Shown here: one piece after another, positions 23,483 through 33,900 of the stretch
Layout: each line of letters starts with the position of its first letter
Position numbering within the stretch: position 1 is the stretch's first letter
Assembly (NCBI GenBank): GCA_044433645.1
Contig: JAWXTK010000022.1
Span: 1 to 35,985, forward strand
Origin: JAWXTK01 sp044433645
GTDB lineage: Bacteria; Bacteroidota; Bacteroidia; Bacteroidales; Rikenellaceae
Length of the DNA: 35,985 nt
Direction: 5' to 3'
Position numbers and translations under genes: made by a program
The notes under the pieces: model-generated
Seen by the model: the letters and a program-made list of their open reading frames with translations, nothing else
What the model was told of the DNA's origin: nothing
Database searches by the model: none

Positions 23483-26400
23483 TTGAAAAGATTTGTTTTA
23501 CATATAGGTTTTGTGTTTGCTTTAGTGGCATCCATGGTGGCTTGTTCTATTAACGAGATAGAGCTTAATAGCGCTTTAAGGGATGATGCTATTAGTTTGA
23601 CACCCTATCAAAAAACGGCGACAGATCTTGACCTTTCGCGTGGCTCGCTAGTTAGCTCGGCACAAGAAATTAGCGATATGGGAGTCTATGCTTATGACCA
23701 AAATACTTGTTATATCAACAATGCCCAGGCATCTAAATACTCATCATCGGAGTGGGCATTCACGCCTGTGCTTTATTGGCCTGATGTTGAGGGTCTTGAC
23801 TTCTTGGCTTACTCGCCTTGGGCTGATGATAATAATGACTATGGGCTGAGTGTTATGAGCGAGGGCAAAGACACCATAGCAATAGAATATACAGTGCCTA
23901 CTGATGTGGCAAATCAACCTGATTTAATGGTATCTGAGCCTGTGTATGGATTTAAAAATCAAGTGGTTAGCCTAGAGTTTAGCCATGCTTTGTCATCTAT
24001 TAGCTTTTGCGCTTCGGGCGATGGCACTCGTACAATTACTGATGTAAAATTAAAAAATATTTATAGTTCTGGGGTATTATCTCTTTCTAGTGATGGAGCT
24101 TTTCAATGGGGGTTGACAAAGTCTTCTTATGCTACTAATGACTATTTTGCTGGCGTGACGCAAGTTGCACCAACAGATACAGTCGATATTACTACTAACA
24201 CTGGCTATCTAATGATGATACCCCAAGAACTTTCTTCTGAGGCTATGCTTGAAGTTACTCTTAAGGAGGGTGATAATTCGGTGACTACCGAACAATTCTT
24301 ATTAGGAACTTCTATCACTTGGCAGGCCTCGTATCAATATCGTTACCACTTTACTATAACTAGCGAACAAATTACTCTCTCAGAGCAAGTTGTGGTAAGC
24401 CTATGGGCTGGGGTAGTTAACCTAGAGGCTGGCACTATCGAGGACGATGAGCCTGCATTAGACGGAAATATTGACCTAGATGTTTATAATACAGTCGACT
24501 TGCTTGCCCAGACCCTTGCTAAGAGAGATTCTTTGGGTATTACTAACTATTTGGTTATAGGTACTTACTTTGATGGGTGTTTTGGTAGCGAAGAATTTGA
24601 TTATGCGTCACCTAGCCTAGTTTCGTGCTTTATGGAATATGCGCCTAATCTTACTTCACTTGATTTGAGTAGGGTGTCTTACTTAGAGCTTTTGCCAGGT
24701 TCTTTTTATTGTGAGGATTCTCATTTGGTGGATTTATCCTTGCCTGCGTCTTTGACTAAGGTTAGTGATTATGCCTTTGTGGATTGTGTGGAGTTAGATT
24801 CTTTGTTCTTGCCTAATGTTGTGGAGTTTGATTTGTGTGCCGTTCAGGGATGCTCTAGTTTGGTATTTATTGAGCTTTCGAGCGAGAATGATATTAATTT
24901 TACTAACACAAATTTGATTGATAGCTCTAATATAGAAGTTAGGCTAAATATTAACAAAAATAATAATTTCTCGGGCGCAATATCTACGCCTATGGCCGAG
25001 AATTACTCTTGGGCTGATTGCCAGTGGCGCATAGTTAGCTACACCGACAAACTAGATTATTGGGACGGAGTTATAGATCTTGACGTTTACACTAGCGCAA
25101 GTGCTGTAAAGGACAGAATCGTAGAGTTGTTTCAACACGAAGTGGTAGACTTTATTGTCACAGGAGAGTATTTTGATGAGGCTTTGGCTACGTATAGCGA
25201 CGCGCTTAATGCTGGTGGGTCTTACTTTTTTGAGTATGCGCCTAATGTGCAGTCTGTGGATTTGTCGGGGGTTAAAAACCTAACTATTCCTAATAATTTA
25301 TTCGCTACGGGCGAGGAAATTTATAATTATAGCGACAATACTACGGCCGATAAATTCCATACTGTGGTCTTGCCAGATTACATCACCGAAGTGCCTTTTA
25401 GCGCATTTTATGGTTGTGTTAATCTCAAAAATATCAACTTAGAAAACATAGTAAGCGTGGGCGAGAGTGCCTTTAGCTATTGTTTTAAGCTTAATGATTT
25501 AGACTTCTCGTCACTTGAGAGTGTGAGTTATGATTCTTTCCTTTATTGCGAGGCTTTGACAACTCTTAGCTCAGAGAAATTAACTAACATTACTGAGAGA
25601 GCTTTTGCTTATTGCTCTTCTTTGAGCGAGATTTCTTTACCAAACCTTCAAACTTTAGAACCTTATGCCTTTGTCTCTTGCTCGTCATTAAAACAAGCTA
25701 GTTTTGAGAATGTAGAAACTCTTAGCAACGGAGTATTTTATCTGTGCACCTCGCTAGAGAGCGTTAGTATGCCTAGTGTTACTACTTTAGAGCTAGACGT
25801 GTTTGTTGGTTGCACTAAACTATCGAGTGTGAGCCTTCCACTTCTTACAACTATGAAGGGAGGTTGCTTCCAAGATTGTGTTTATTTGCAAAGTATCAAT
25901 TTGCCTTCTCTGCAAACTATTACTACCAGTGGTGCTTTTGCTGGTTGTGTTGCGCTTGATAATGTGTCTTTAGATAATCTAGAGTCTGCATATAGTTATG
26001 ACTTTGCTGGGTGTACATCCTTGCGTGAGATTTATTTGCCTAAGCTTAAGGCTGTGAGTGTGGGTATGTTCTCTAGTTGTACGTCGCTTGTGAGTGTGGA
26101 TTTGCCCTTGATTGAGAGTATAGGTAATTTTGGGTTTGAGAGTTGTAAACTACTCAAAGACTTTACTCACAGCTCGGTGCTTAGTTTGGGCTCGTATGCT
26201 TTTTATGATTGTCTCTCGCTTGAGAGCGTTAGTTTTGAGAATGCCTTAAGCTATGATGCAACTTCTTTCCAAAATCTTAAGACTTTAAAATCAGTCTCTA
26301 TGCCTAATGTGACTTATATAATGGGCGAGTCGTTTATGAATTGCAGCGCACTTGAGAGTGTGGATTTTAAGGGTGCTACTCATATTTTTTATTGTGCTTT

Positions 26401-26908
26401 CTCAAATTGCACATCCTTAGAGAGTTTGTATTTGCCCAATATGTACTACGTGTATGTTCAGGCTTTGAATAATTGCACTAACCTAACCACTCTGGATATA
26501 GGCGAAAATAGCTCTGAGGAGTTAAATATAACAGATGCACAAATGTTGTTTATAGGCACAGAAAATCTGCAAACCGTGAAACTGCACAATATATCAACTG
26601 TGAACGAATATATTTTCTTTGGTGCCGAAAACCTTAGCCATGTGGAGCTTGCGAGCGCAACGGAAATAGGCACACGTGCCTTTGCTTTTTGCTCAAGGCT
26701 TAAAACTATAATTATGCCAAATGTCGAAACTGTAAATAATAGATCTTTTTATCAATGTTACCTGCTAGAGAGTGTGTATATACCTCAGTGTAGTTTTATT
26801 GATGAATATGCTTTTGCGCATTGTACATCGCTTAGCGAGATTACTTATAGCTCTGAGGCTAGCGTATCTAGTACGGCATTTGAAAACTGTATTTCTTTGA
26901 ATAATTAA
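23483..26908 (+). CDS. Fimbrillin-BspA leucine-rich-repeat chimeric lipoprotein 1
   Basis: This 1141-residue protein has a lipoprotein signal ending at Cys21 (ALVASMVAC). Residues about 22-320 are fimbrillin-like (VLYWPDVEGLDFLAYSPW, VVSLEFSHALSSISF, GYLMMIPQEL). At 327-527 is a first composite module: IDLDVYNT head, GTYFDGCFG, leucine-rich repeats, LNINKNNNF...SW tail. At 528 a second head begins. From about 630 to the end run some 23 BspA/TpLRR repeats of about 23 residues with an AFxxCxSLxxVxLPxL pattern. The second module has no tail, and the protein stops within a repeat. The start is TTG, as no ATG keeps the signal peptide. BspA repeats in Tannerella and Prevotella mediate host binding, so an adhesive pilus subunit is inferred. 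Confidence 0.82.
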   Translation: MKRFVLHIGFVFALVASMVACSINEIELNSALRDDAISLTPYQKTATDLDLSRGSLVSSAQEISDMGVYAYDQNTCYINNAQASKYSSSEWAFTPVLYWPDVEGLDFLAYSPWADDNNDYGLSVMSEGKDTIAIEYTVPTDVANQPDLMVSEPVYGFKNQVVSLEFSHALSSISFCASGDGTRTITDVKLKNIYSSGVLSLSSDGAFQWGLTKSSYATNDYFAGVTQVAPTDTVDITTNTGYLMMIPQELSSEAMLEVTLKEGDNSVTTEQFLLGTSITWQASYQYRYHFTITSEQITLSEQVVVSLWAGVVNLEAGTIEDDEPALDGNIDLDVYNTVDLLAQTLAKRDSLGITNYLVIGTYFDGCFGSEEFDYASPSLVSCFMEYAPNLTSLDLSRVSYLELLPGSFYCEDSHLVDLSLPASLTKVSDYAFVDCVELDSLFLPNVVEFDLCAVQGCSSLVFIELSSENDINFTNTNLIDSSNIEVRLNINKNNNFSGAISTPMAENYSWADCQWRIVSYTDKLDYWDGVIDLDVYTSASAVKDRIVELFQHEVVDFIVTGEYFDEALATYSDALNAGGSYFFEYAPNVQSVDLSGVKNLTIPNNLFATGEEIYNYSDNTTADKFHTVVLPDYITEVPFSAFYGCVNLKNINLENIVSVGESAFSYCFKLNDLDFSSLESVSYDSFLYCEALTTLSSEKLTNITERAFAYCSSLSEISLPNLQTLEPYAFVSCSSLKQASFENVETLSNGVFYLCTSLESVSMPSVTTLELDVFVGCTKLSSVSLPLLTTMKGGCFQDCVYLQSINLPSLQTITTSGAFAGCVALDNVSLDNLESAYSYDFAGCTSLREIYLPKLKAVSVGMFSSCTSLVSVDLPLIESIGNFGFESCKLLKDFTHSSVLSLGSYAFYDCLSLESVSFENALSYDATSFQNLKTLKSVSMPNVTYIMGESFMNCSALESVDFKGATHIFYCAFSNCTSLESLYLPNMYYVYVQALNNCTNLTTLDIGENSSEELNITDAQMLFIGTENLQTVKLHNISTVNEYIFFGAENLSHVELASATEIGTRAFAFCSRLKTIIMPNVETVNNRSFYQCYLLESVYIPQCSFIDEYAFAHCTSLSEITYSSEASVSSTAFENCISLNN

Positions 26909-26919
26909 AAATTTGTGAT

Positions 26920-29900
26920 ATGAGACCAAATTTATTAAATAAGATTTTCTCGCTACTACTTCTTTTTGGAGCTATAGTGAGTTCGTGTACAAAATATGAG
27001 TATGACACAATAGTTATTAATGACAATGCTATGAGTTTTACGGCTGGAGTGCCCCTAGATTCTAAGGCTACGTTAGTGACTAACGACAATATTGCCTCTA
27101 GCTTTACTGACTTTGGGGTGTATGCCTATACTCTCAGTGGAGATGATGTTTATTCGGCAGATTACTCTTCACCGTTAATGGAGGATCAGCTCTTGGAACG
27201 CAGTGGTTCGTCTTGGACTTATTCGCCCACAAAATATTGGTCTAATAGTGGCGATTACGTGCTGTTTTATGCCTATGCGCCTTACCAGAGCACTAGCAAA
27301 GGGGTGTCATCTGTCATGAGCGATGAGGGCGTACTAACTGTGAGCTATCAAATGCCTGTGAGCGTTACCTCTCAGCCCGATATTACTGTGGCAAGCGTTA
27401 AATCTCAGAGTAAAAGCGATGGGGTGGTGAGCCTTGTGTTTGGTCACAAATTATCTGCTATTAGCTTTGCTTTAAACGGCAATCCTTATATGAAGGTTAC
27501 TAGCATAGTAATTAGGAATATTTATGATAGTGGCGATTTTAAAATTAATGCAGAGAATGTATCTTCTTGGGCTAATCTTAAAGTGAGCGACAATGAATAC
27601 AGCGTTGGGATTATAGACAATGCCGTGGCTTCGGATACAGTTGAAAACGCCTTTATTACATCCTCGGACGGTTATCTTATGGCCTTGCCTCAGAGCATAC
27701 CCACGGATGCTGAGATAGAGTTTACTATACAAAATATCTATGATGCTAGCCAAACCATTACACGTAGTTTCTCGCTTTACAGCGACACACCATGGGAGGA
27801 AAACTATCAATACACCTATGCACTCTTGGTTAGCACAGATGATATTGTTTTTGATGCTTTTAATGTGATAGTTGAGCCTTGGGGCGATGCTGTGACTTAT
27901 CCATACGACGAAAATGGTAACTATATAACCTCGGCCGACGGTTACATTAACCTTGATGATTATAACACTGACACAGATGCACTAATTAATGATATAGAGA
28001 TAAAATATGCGCTTGGAGTTAGAGATTTTATCGTATCGGGTGATTATTTTGAGGGTTGTATGGGTGGTTATACTACTAATGATTCTCCTTTACAGATATT
28101 GGGTTCTGTAGTTGTGACCACTTATTATTCTTATAGCTTATCGCCATTTTTGGAATATGCGCCTAAAATTGAGAGCTTAGATTTAAGCAGGGTTAACTAT
28201 TTGCAGTTGCCAGCCTACTGTTTCTCGGGCGATTATTATTCTGATCAGTCTGTATTAGATTCTTCCCAAGAAAATATACAGGATGCCGAGGGGTCTATTG
28301 CTAGCGCCTCACAAATTGCTGGTCTTGAACAAGCTGTTGTGAGTGATTTGTATATCTCGTTCCTTGAAAAAATTGTGTTGCCAAACTACGTTTATGAGAT
28401 AGGCGAGGGGGCATTTGCTGGGTGTGATGTATTGGAGGATATTAACTTAGATAAGATAAAAATTGTTGGTAGTTATGCTTTTTATGAGTGTATGGCTCTT
28501 AAAAATGTTGATATCTCAGATGCTGTTTATATAGGTTCTATGGCGTTTGGCTATTGCACCTGTTTAGAGACTTTGTCGGCAGGCAAAGCTGTGGAATATT
28601 ATAGTGATATGATTACTGGATGCTCGTCGCTAAATACTCTAGAGCTTACGGCCGAGGGCAATCATACTGTTTATACTTATACTCTAAATGCTATTATGGC
28701 TCAAAGTCAAGATGATTTTACTCTTTCGCGCTCCTCGGGCTATGCAATAGATGCTAGTGTGGCTTTAGATTTTAGTTATTCGACATATTGTAATCTTATT
28801 TTAAATAACGATAAGAATAATAACTTTGGTGCAGCCACTGTAACGCCTGTGGCTTTTGGACTTAGTTGGGGTGATGTTTTATGGAAGTCTATAAACTTTA
28901 AAAGTGGAGTTACTTCTCTTGACGGGGATATAGATTTAGATTATTTTGCCTTGCAGGAAGATCTAATCACTGAGATTCAGGCGAGAATCTCGCAGGGAAT
29001 CTATGATTTTACTTTCACCGGTTCTTATACCCTGCTTTCGGGCTGGCTTACTAGCGAATTTTTAGAGTCTAATCCTTTGATTACTAGCCTTGATTTTTCT
29101 GCTGTGACTAATCTTAGCTTTGAGGGTCTAGGTGTTGAGGATTCAAACACTGCGCTTACTAGCTTGGTTTTGCCTGATTATATTACTTACGTTGGAGAGT
29201 TTTATTTTTCTAATCTTTATGCCTTGACTAGTTTGTATTTGCCTGGGGTGAGTGAGCTTACGGCTAATGGTTTTGCTAATTGTGAGGCCTTGAGCTATCT
29301 TTACCTTAGTTCATCTAGCTTAACCATAGACGGGTTTGCTTTTGCAGGGTTTGACGCTTCAAACACTCACCTAACGCTTAATATCAATCAGTTAGATAAT
29401 GTGACGGGCAGTAATGGGTGGAATGGTAAAACATGGCTTTCTATTAGTTTTGTAGATGATGATAATAACCCTGTGGAGCTTATCACTAACGGTTATATAG
29501 ACCTTGGGGTGTATAACACAATAGAAAAACTTAACAACACCATAGCAGCCAGAGCATATATGGGAGTTACCGATTATGTGGTCTTTGGTGAGTACTTCGC
29601 TTGGCCCGAAAGCTCTACTATCAGAGACACAGATGTGGCAGGGGAGATGACTACCTACTCTGCAAGTTATAATGCTAGCGCACTTTCGCGTTCGAGTTAT
29701 ATTTCTTCTTCTTATACTTCTAGCTCGCCATTTATGGTGTATGGAGGTAATATTACTTCTATAGATTTGAGTGGTGTGACTAATTTTGAGTTGATAAGCA
29801 ATGCCTTTATTTATAGTACTTCCATAGAGGGAGTTTATTCTTTGTTGGAGAAAGTAGTGTTGCCTTCGGATCTAACTTATATCCCTAGCGATGCTTTCTT

Positions 29901-30927
29901 TGGTTGTGTGTCTCTTAGCTCGGTTAACTTAGAGAATATTACTTATATAGAGGACTATGCTTTCTATGGTTGTAGCTCGCTTAAAGAAGTGGCTATTAAT
30001 AATTGTGAGAGCCTAAATAATTATTCCTTTGCTAATTGTGAGGCATTGCAAAGCCTAGAGGCTGGTAATCTTACTGAGCTAACATCAACTGCCTTTGCTG
30101 GTTGCACAGCGCTTACTTCGCTTAAGCTAAATAAACGAGGTGATATTTATGGTTTTAATGGTTTTGACGATTTTTCAACAGAGAGCTGTACTCTTACGCT
30201 TAACTATGATAAAGACGTAGAATTTACCTATTGTAGATATCCTGCTGCTACATCTAATGTGTGGAATAGTTACACTTTCTCTGAGATTAAGTTTGAGGGC
30301 TCTTACGAGAAAGTCGGCTACATTAACCTAGATGATTACCCTAATGCAAATATGTTGGCTATTGATATCTACCAAAAAGCTAAATACGAGGGTGTAAATT
30401 CTTTCTGTGTCTCGGGGACTTACTTCTATGGTTGCTTTGGTAGTAGTCTTTCGGTAGCAGACAAAGGTTTCTCGGGCGACTCACCTTTTAGTATGTATGC
30501 AGGTGGCATGGTTAGACTTGATATTAGTGGAGTTAAAGGCATCACTACTCTACCTCCAGGAGCATTTATGTTCCATGATAGTGGCGAATACTCTTATTTT
30601 AGTGGCGCAGATCCTTTAGAGGAAATTGTTTTACCAGACTACATTTCAGCCTTGCCTGAGTTTGCTCTAGCCGGTAGAAGAGGGGTTAGGAAAATTACAA
30701 ATATTGAACATGTAGCTATCTTGGGTGATTATGCTTTTCAGTGCATGAACTCGCTTAGAGAATTAGACCTTTCGGGTATTCAAAATGTGGGTGATATAGG
30801 TTCTGAGGTATTTAGTAACTTTACCTCAGAGGGCTGCTCGCTGTATTTGAATAGTCTTATCACAGAGAGTGTTAGCCTACCTAATACATGGTTTGAACTT
30901 ACTTGGAAAGATATAAGCTTTAAATAA
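26920..30927 (+). CDS. Fimbrillin-BspA leucine-rich-repeat chimeric lipoprotein 2
   Basis: This 1335-residue protein has a lipoprotein signal ending at Cys23 (GAIVSSC). Residues about 24-335 are fimbrillin-like (PTKYWSNSGDYVLFYAYAP, VVSLVFGHKLSAISF, GYLMALPQSI). Four composite modules begin near residues 340, 668, 857 and 1132. Their heads read YINLDDYNT, DIDLDYFAL, YIDLGVYNT and YINLDDYPN. The second and third lack the full GCFG element. Each module has only a few AFxGCxxL leucine-rich repeats, unlike the long run in chimera 1. The protein ends exactly on a module tail (TWKDISFK). It starts 11 bases after chimera 1 and ends 1 base before chimera 3. A pilus-borne adhesin is inferred. Confidence 0.82.
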   Translation: MRPNLLNKIFSLLLLFGAIVSSCTKYEYDTIVINDNAMSFTAGVPLDSKATLVTNDNIASSFTDFGVYAYTLSGDDVYSADYSSPLMEDQLLERSGSSWTYSPTKYWSNSGDYVLFYAYAPYQSTSKGVSSVMSDEGVLTVSYQMPVSVTSQPDITVASVKSQSKSDGVVSLVFGHKLSAISFALNGNPYMKVTSIVIRNIYDSGDFKINAENVSSWANLKVSDNEYSVGIIDNAVASDTVENAFITSSDGYLMALPQSIPTDAEIEFTIQNIYDASQTITRSFSLYSDTPWEENYQYTYALLVSTDDIVFDAFNVIVEPWGDAVTYPYDENGNYITSADGYINLDDYNTDTDALINDIEIKYALGVRDFIVSGDYFEGCMGGYTTNDSPLQILGSVVVTTYYSYSLSPFLEYAPKIESLDLSRVNYLQLPAYCFSGDYYSDQSVLDSSQENIQDAEGSIASASQIAGLEQAVVSDLYISFLEKIVLPNYVYEIGEGAFAGCDVLEDINLDKIKIVGSYAFYECMALKNVDISDAVYIGSMAFGYCTCLETLSAGKAVEYYSDMITGCSSLNTLELTAEGNHTVYTYTLNAIMAQSQDDFTLSRSSGYAIDASVALDFSYSTYCNLILNNDKNNNFGAATVTPVAFGLSWGDVLWKSINFKSGVTSLDGDIDLDYFALQEDLITEIQARISQGIYDFTFTGSYTLLSGWLTSEFLESNPLITSLDFSAVTNLSFEGLGVEDSNTALTSLVLPDYITYVGEFYFSNLYALTSLYLPGVSELTANGFANCEALSYLYLSSSSLTIDGFAFAGFDASNTHLTLNINQLDNVTGSNGWNGKTWLSISFVDDDNNPVELITNGYIDLGVYNTIEKLNNTIAARAYMGVTDYVVFGEYFAWPESSTIRDTDVAGEMTTYSASYNASALSRSSYISSSYTSSSPFMVYGGNITSIDLSGVTNFELISNAFIYSTSIEGVYSLLEKVVLPSDLTYIPSDAFFGCVSLSSVNLENITYIEDYAFYGCSSLKEVAINNCESLNNYSFANCEALQSLEAGNLTELTSTAFAGCTALTSLKLNKRGDIYGFNGFDDFSTESCTLTLNYDKDVEFTYCRYPAATSNVWNSYTFSEIKFEGSYEKVGYINLDDYPNANMLAIDIYQKAKYEGVNSFCVSGTYFYGCFGSSLSVADKGFSGDSPFSMYAGGMVRLDISGVKGITTLPPGAFMFHDSGEYSYFSGADPLEEIVLPDYISALPEFALAGRRGVRKITNIEHVAILGDYAFQCMNSLRELDLSGIQNVGDIGSEVFSNFTSEGCSLYLNSLITESVSLPNTWFELTWKDISFK

Positions 30928-30928
30928 T

Positions 30929-33900
30929 ATGAAAAGTTTAAAAAACATATTTTTTGCTTCTATTTTCAGGGTGTTGCTCGCTCTGAGTGTGGCCCTGTGC
31001 TTTAGCTCCTGCACCAAAGACCTTGACTTTGTGAGTGAAGAAGAGGATACTTGGGCGATAAACTTTTCTACTATCACACTCTCATCTAAGGCATCGGTTA
31101 CTAGCTCAGCCTTACAAATAGAAGAGTTTGGGGTCTATGCTTTTGAACAGGTTGAGGGTTATGACCAGACTCAGCTAGATATGACACGCCCTTATATAGA
31201 TAATCAAAAAGTGGAGCGCCTAGATGCTTATTCATGGACTTATTCGCCCAAAAAATATTGGTCTTACGACTCACAGGTTCCTCTGTTTTTCTTTGCCTAC
31301 ACGCCTTTTGTCGCTGAGGATGAGGGTTTGGGTTATAGCATTACGCCTTATGTTGATAATGAAGATATAGTACTTGAGGTTATTGTGCCAACATCATCTG
31401 AGGATCAATTCGATCTTATGATAGCGCGCAATCTGTCTTCACGCTTGGAGGGCGAGGTTGATTTTAGTTTCTCGCATCAACTCTCTAAAATTGCTTTCTC
31501 CGTGTCGGGAGATTCTACGCTTGTTATTAAGGGTGTAGCTATTAAGGGCGTTTACAACAAGGCCGAGATGTATGTTGATGCCTTTGAATTAGTGAAATGG
31601 CGCAATTACAGCTCCACAAATCAGTATAATAAATACACGGCTAAGATATACGAAAACCTCACGCCAACTTCCTCGGGCACTTTCCTAACTGCCGAGGACG
31701 GCTACCTTATGATGCTGCCTCAGAGTGTGCCTTCTAGCGCAGAGCTTATAATAACTGTTGAGAATGAATTTGGTAATGAGTCAGATTTTACTCTCTCGCT
31801 GGCCGATGATAACAACACTAATTGGATAGAGAATGTGCAATACACCTACCAAATTGTAGTTAGTGATTCGCAGGTGAAATTTGCCCAGGAGAAAGTAGTG
31901 CTGGATTCTTGGGATAGGACTCATGAATATGTGTTTGACACTGAGGGTAATCTTATAGCCCAGGTGGATGAATATATAGACCTTAATGTTTATAATACTT
32001 ATGAACTATTGTGTGAGGCCATAGATGTTAGATATCAGGCTGGGGTGCGTGATTTTAAAGTCTTAGGAGCGTATTTTGACGGCGCTTTAGGTTATGATAT
32101 TTATACTGAAGATGAATATCCCGTTACAACTTCGCCCTTTGCTATGTATGCGCCCGAGATGAATTCTATCGACCTTTCTCAGGTTAAGAATTTTACTTAT
32201 GTGCCTTACAGTGCCTTTTATCCAGGCCTAGAGGACGGGGCAGACGCTAGCGATTATCTAGATAATTCTAAGGAATCTTTTTTAACTGAGATAATCTTGT
32301 CCGATGCTGTGATTAATGTGGGTAGGTTTGCCTTTGCTATGTGTGATAAGTTAGAGGCTATTCCTGGCGAGGACACCTTTATGTTTATTGATGATTACGC
32401 CTTTGTGGGTTGTAGTGCGCTAACTAAGCTAAATCTAACAAGTGCTATGGTTATAGGCTCTAAAACTTTCTATTATTGCGCATCCTTAGAGAGTTTGTCG
32501 CTGCCCGAGGCTAATTTTATTAATGATGATATGATTTATAGGTGTTCTTCACTGCAAAGACTAGAACTAACCTATGACTTAGATATAGCTATTGAGAATT
32601 TCACTGTTGAGGATTTGTATACAGGTTCAGGGGATGAAAGTGATGATTGCATAGATTTCTTTAATATTGCCAAAGGTTGTGATTTGGTTTTGGATATTAA
32701 CAAAAATCCTTATTCAAATTATGTGTTTGATTTCAATGAGGTTGTTGTTAGTGTGAGCGATAATGATACTTACTTTGGCTATGGATACACGTGTATGTAT
32801 TACTATTGGCGCTCAATCACTTATGTGGGTGATAGTAGTGATGATTATAATGGTAATATCAACCTAGATGATTACAATGGTAGTGTTACGGCTCTATCGC
32901 GCGATATACTTTTCAAATATAATAACGGGGTTAGAGAATTCTTTGTCGAGGGAGAGTATTTCGACGGGGCATTTGGCGCAGATGATATCTTCTATAATAG
33001 TGTTTCGCCTACTTCGCCCTTTGGACTTTATGCTCCCGAGGCTACTTGTCTGGATTTTAGCAAGGTTACAGGCCTTACTCTTATGCCTTCATGTGCATTC
33101 TTTTCGAGTGTTACCTCTTCGGCTTCAAACTACACTAACAATTATTTGCGCACAATAGTTGTGCCCGATTGTGTTACAGAGCTTAGAAATTTTACTTTTT
33201 ATACGTGTGGCGCTGTATCTGAAATGGAATTTGTGAATGTGAACACCTTTGGTCGGGGATGTTTTGATTCTTGTCTTGAACTTAATACTTTAAAGATTTT
33301 AACTTCGGATGATATAGTCTTTAATTGCGAAGATAGTTATTTTATAGGCTTTTATTTCTCGCAAAAGATAGATTTATATCTACATATTAACAAAATTAAT
33401 GAGGTTGAGGGTAACATTTGGCGCACTATAAGCTGGAAATCCGTAAACTTTGTGGACGATGAAGGTAATGTTACAACTAACGATTTAAACGGCTATATAG
33501 ACCTAGATATTTATAACACAGTAGAGCTTCTAGAGCAAACCTTAGCTCTTAGAGCAGCTTCCGGTGTGGTAGAATTTAGTGTTGTGGGTACTTACTTTGA
33601 GGGCTGTTTTGGCACAGATATTAACCCACTTGAGGGCGAATATCAGGTGAGTAATCCGTTTATAGCTCAAGCGCCTAATATAGAGACTCTGAGCATAAAC
33701 CTTAGTACTTATAGTTACACTTATCCCCAAGGGGTGTTTATGCCAGTGTATGGCACAGAGTCTAAACTGCATACAGTCAACTCTAGTGATTACATTACTA
33801 CCTTGCCAAATTATGCATTTATGAATTGTGTGGCGCTTGAGAGCTACTCGCGTGGCAATTTATCTATTTTGGGTGATTATGCTTTTTATGGTTGCAGCTC

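Noticed and set aside
25369..26908. Regular spacing of similar DNA resembling a CRISPR array or satellite
   Set aside because: The period of about 69 bases encodes in-frame 23-residue leucine-rich repeats, the units are degenerate, and there are no constant repeats with unique spacers.
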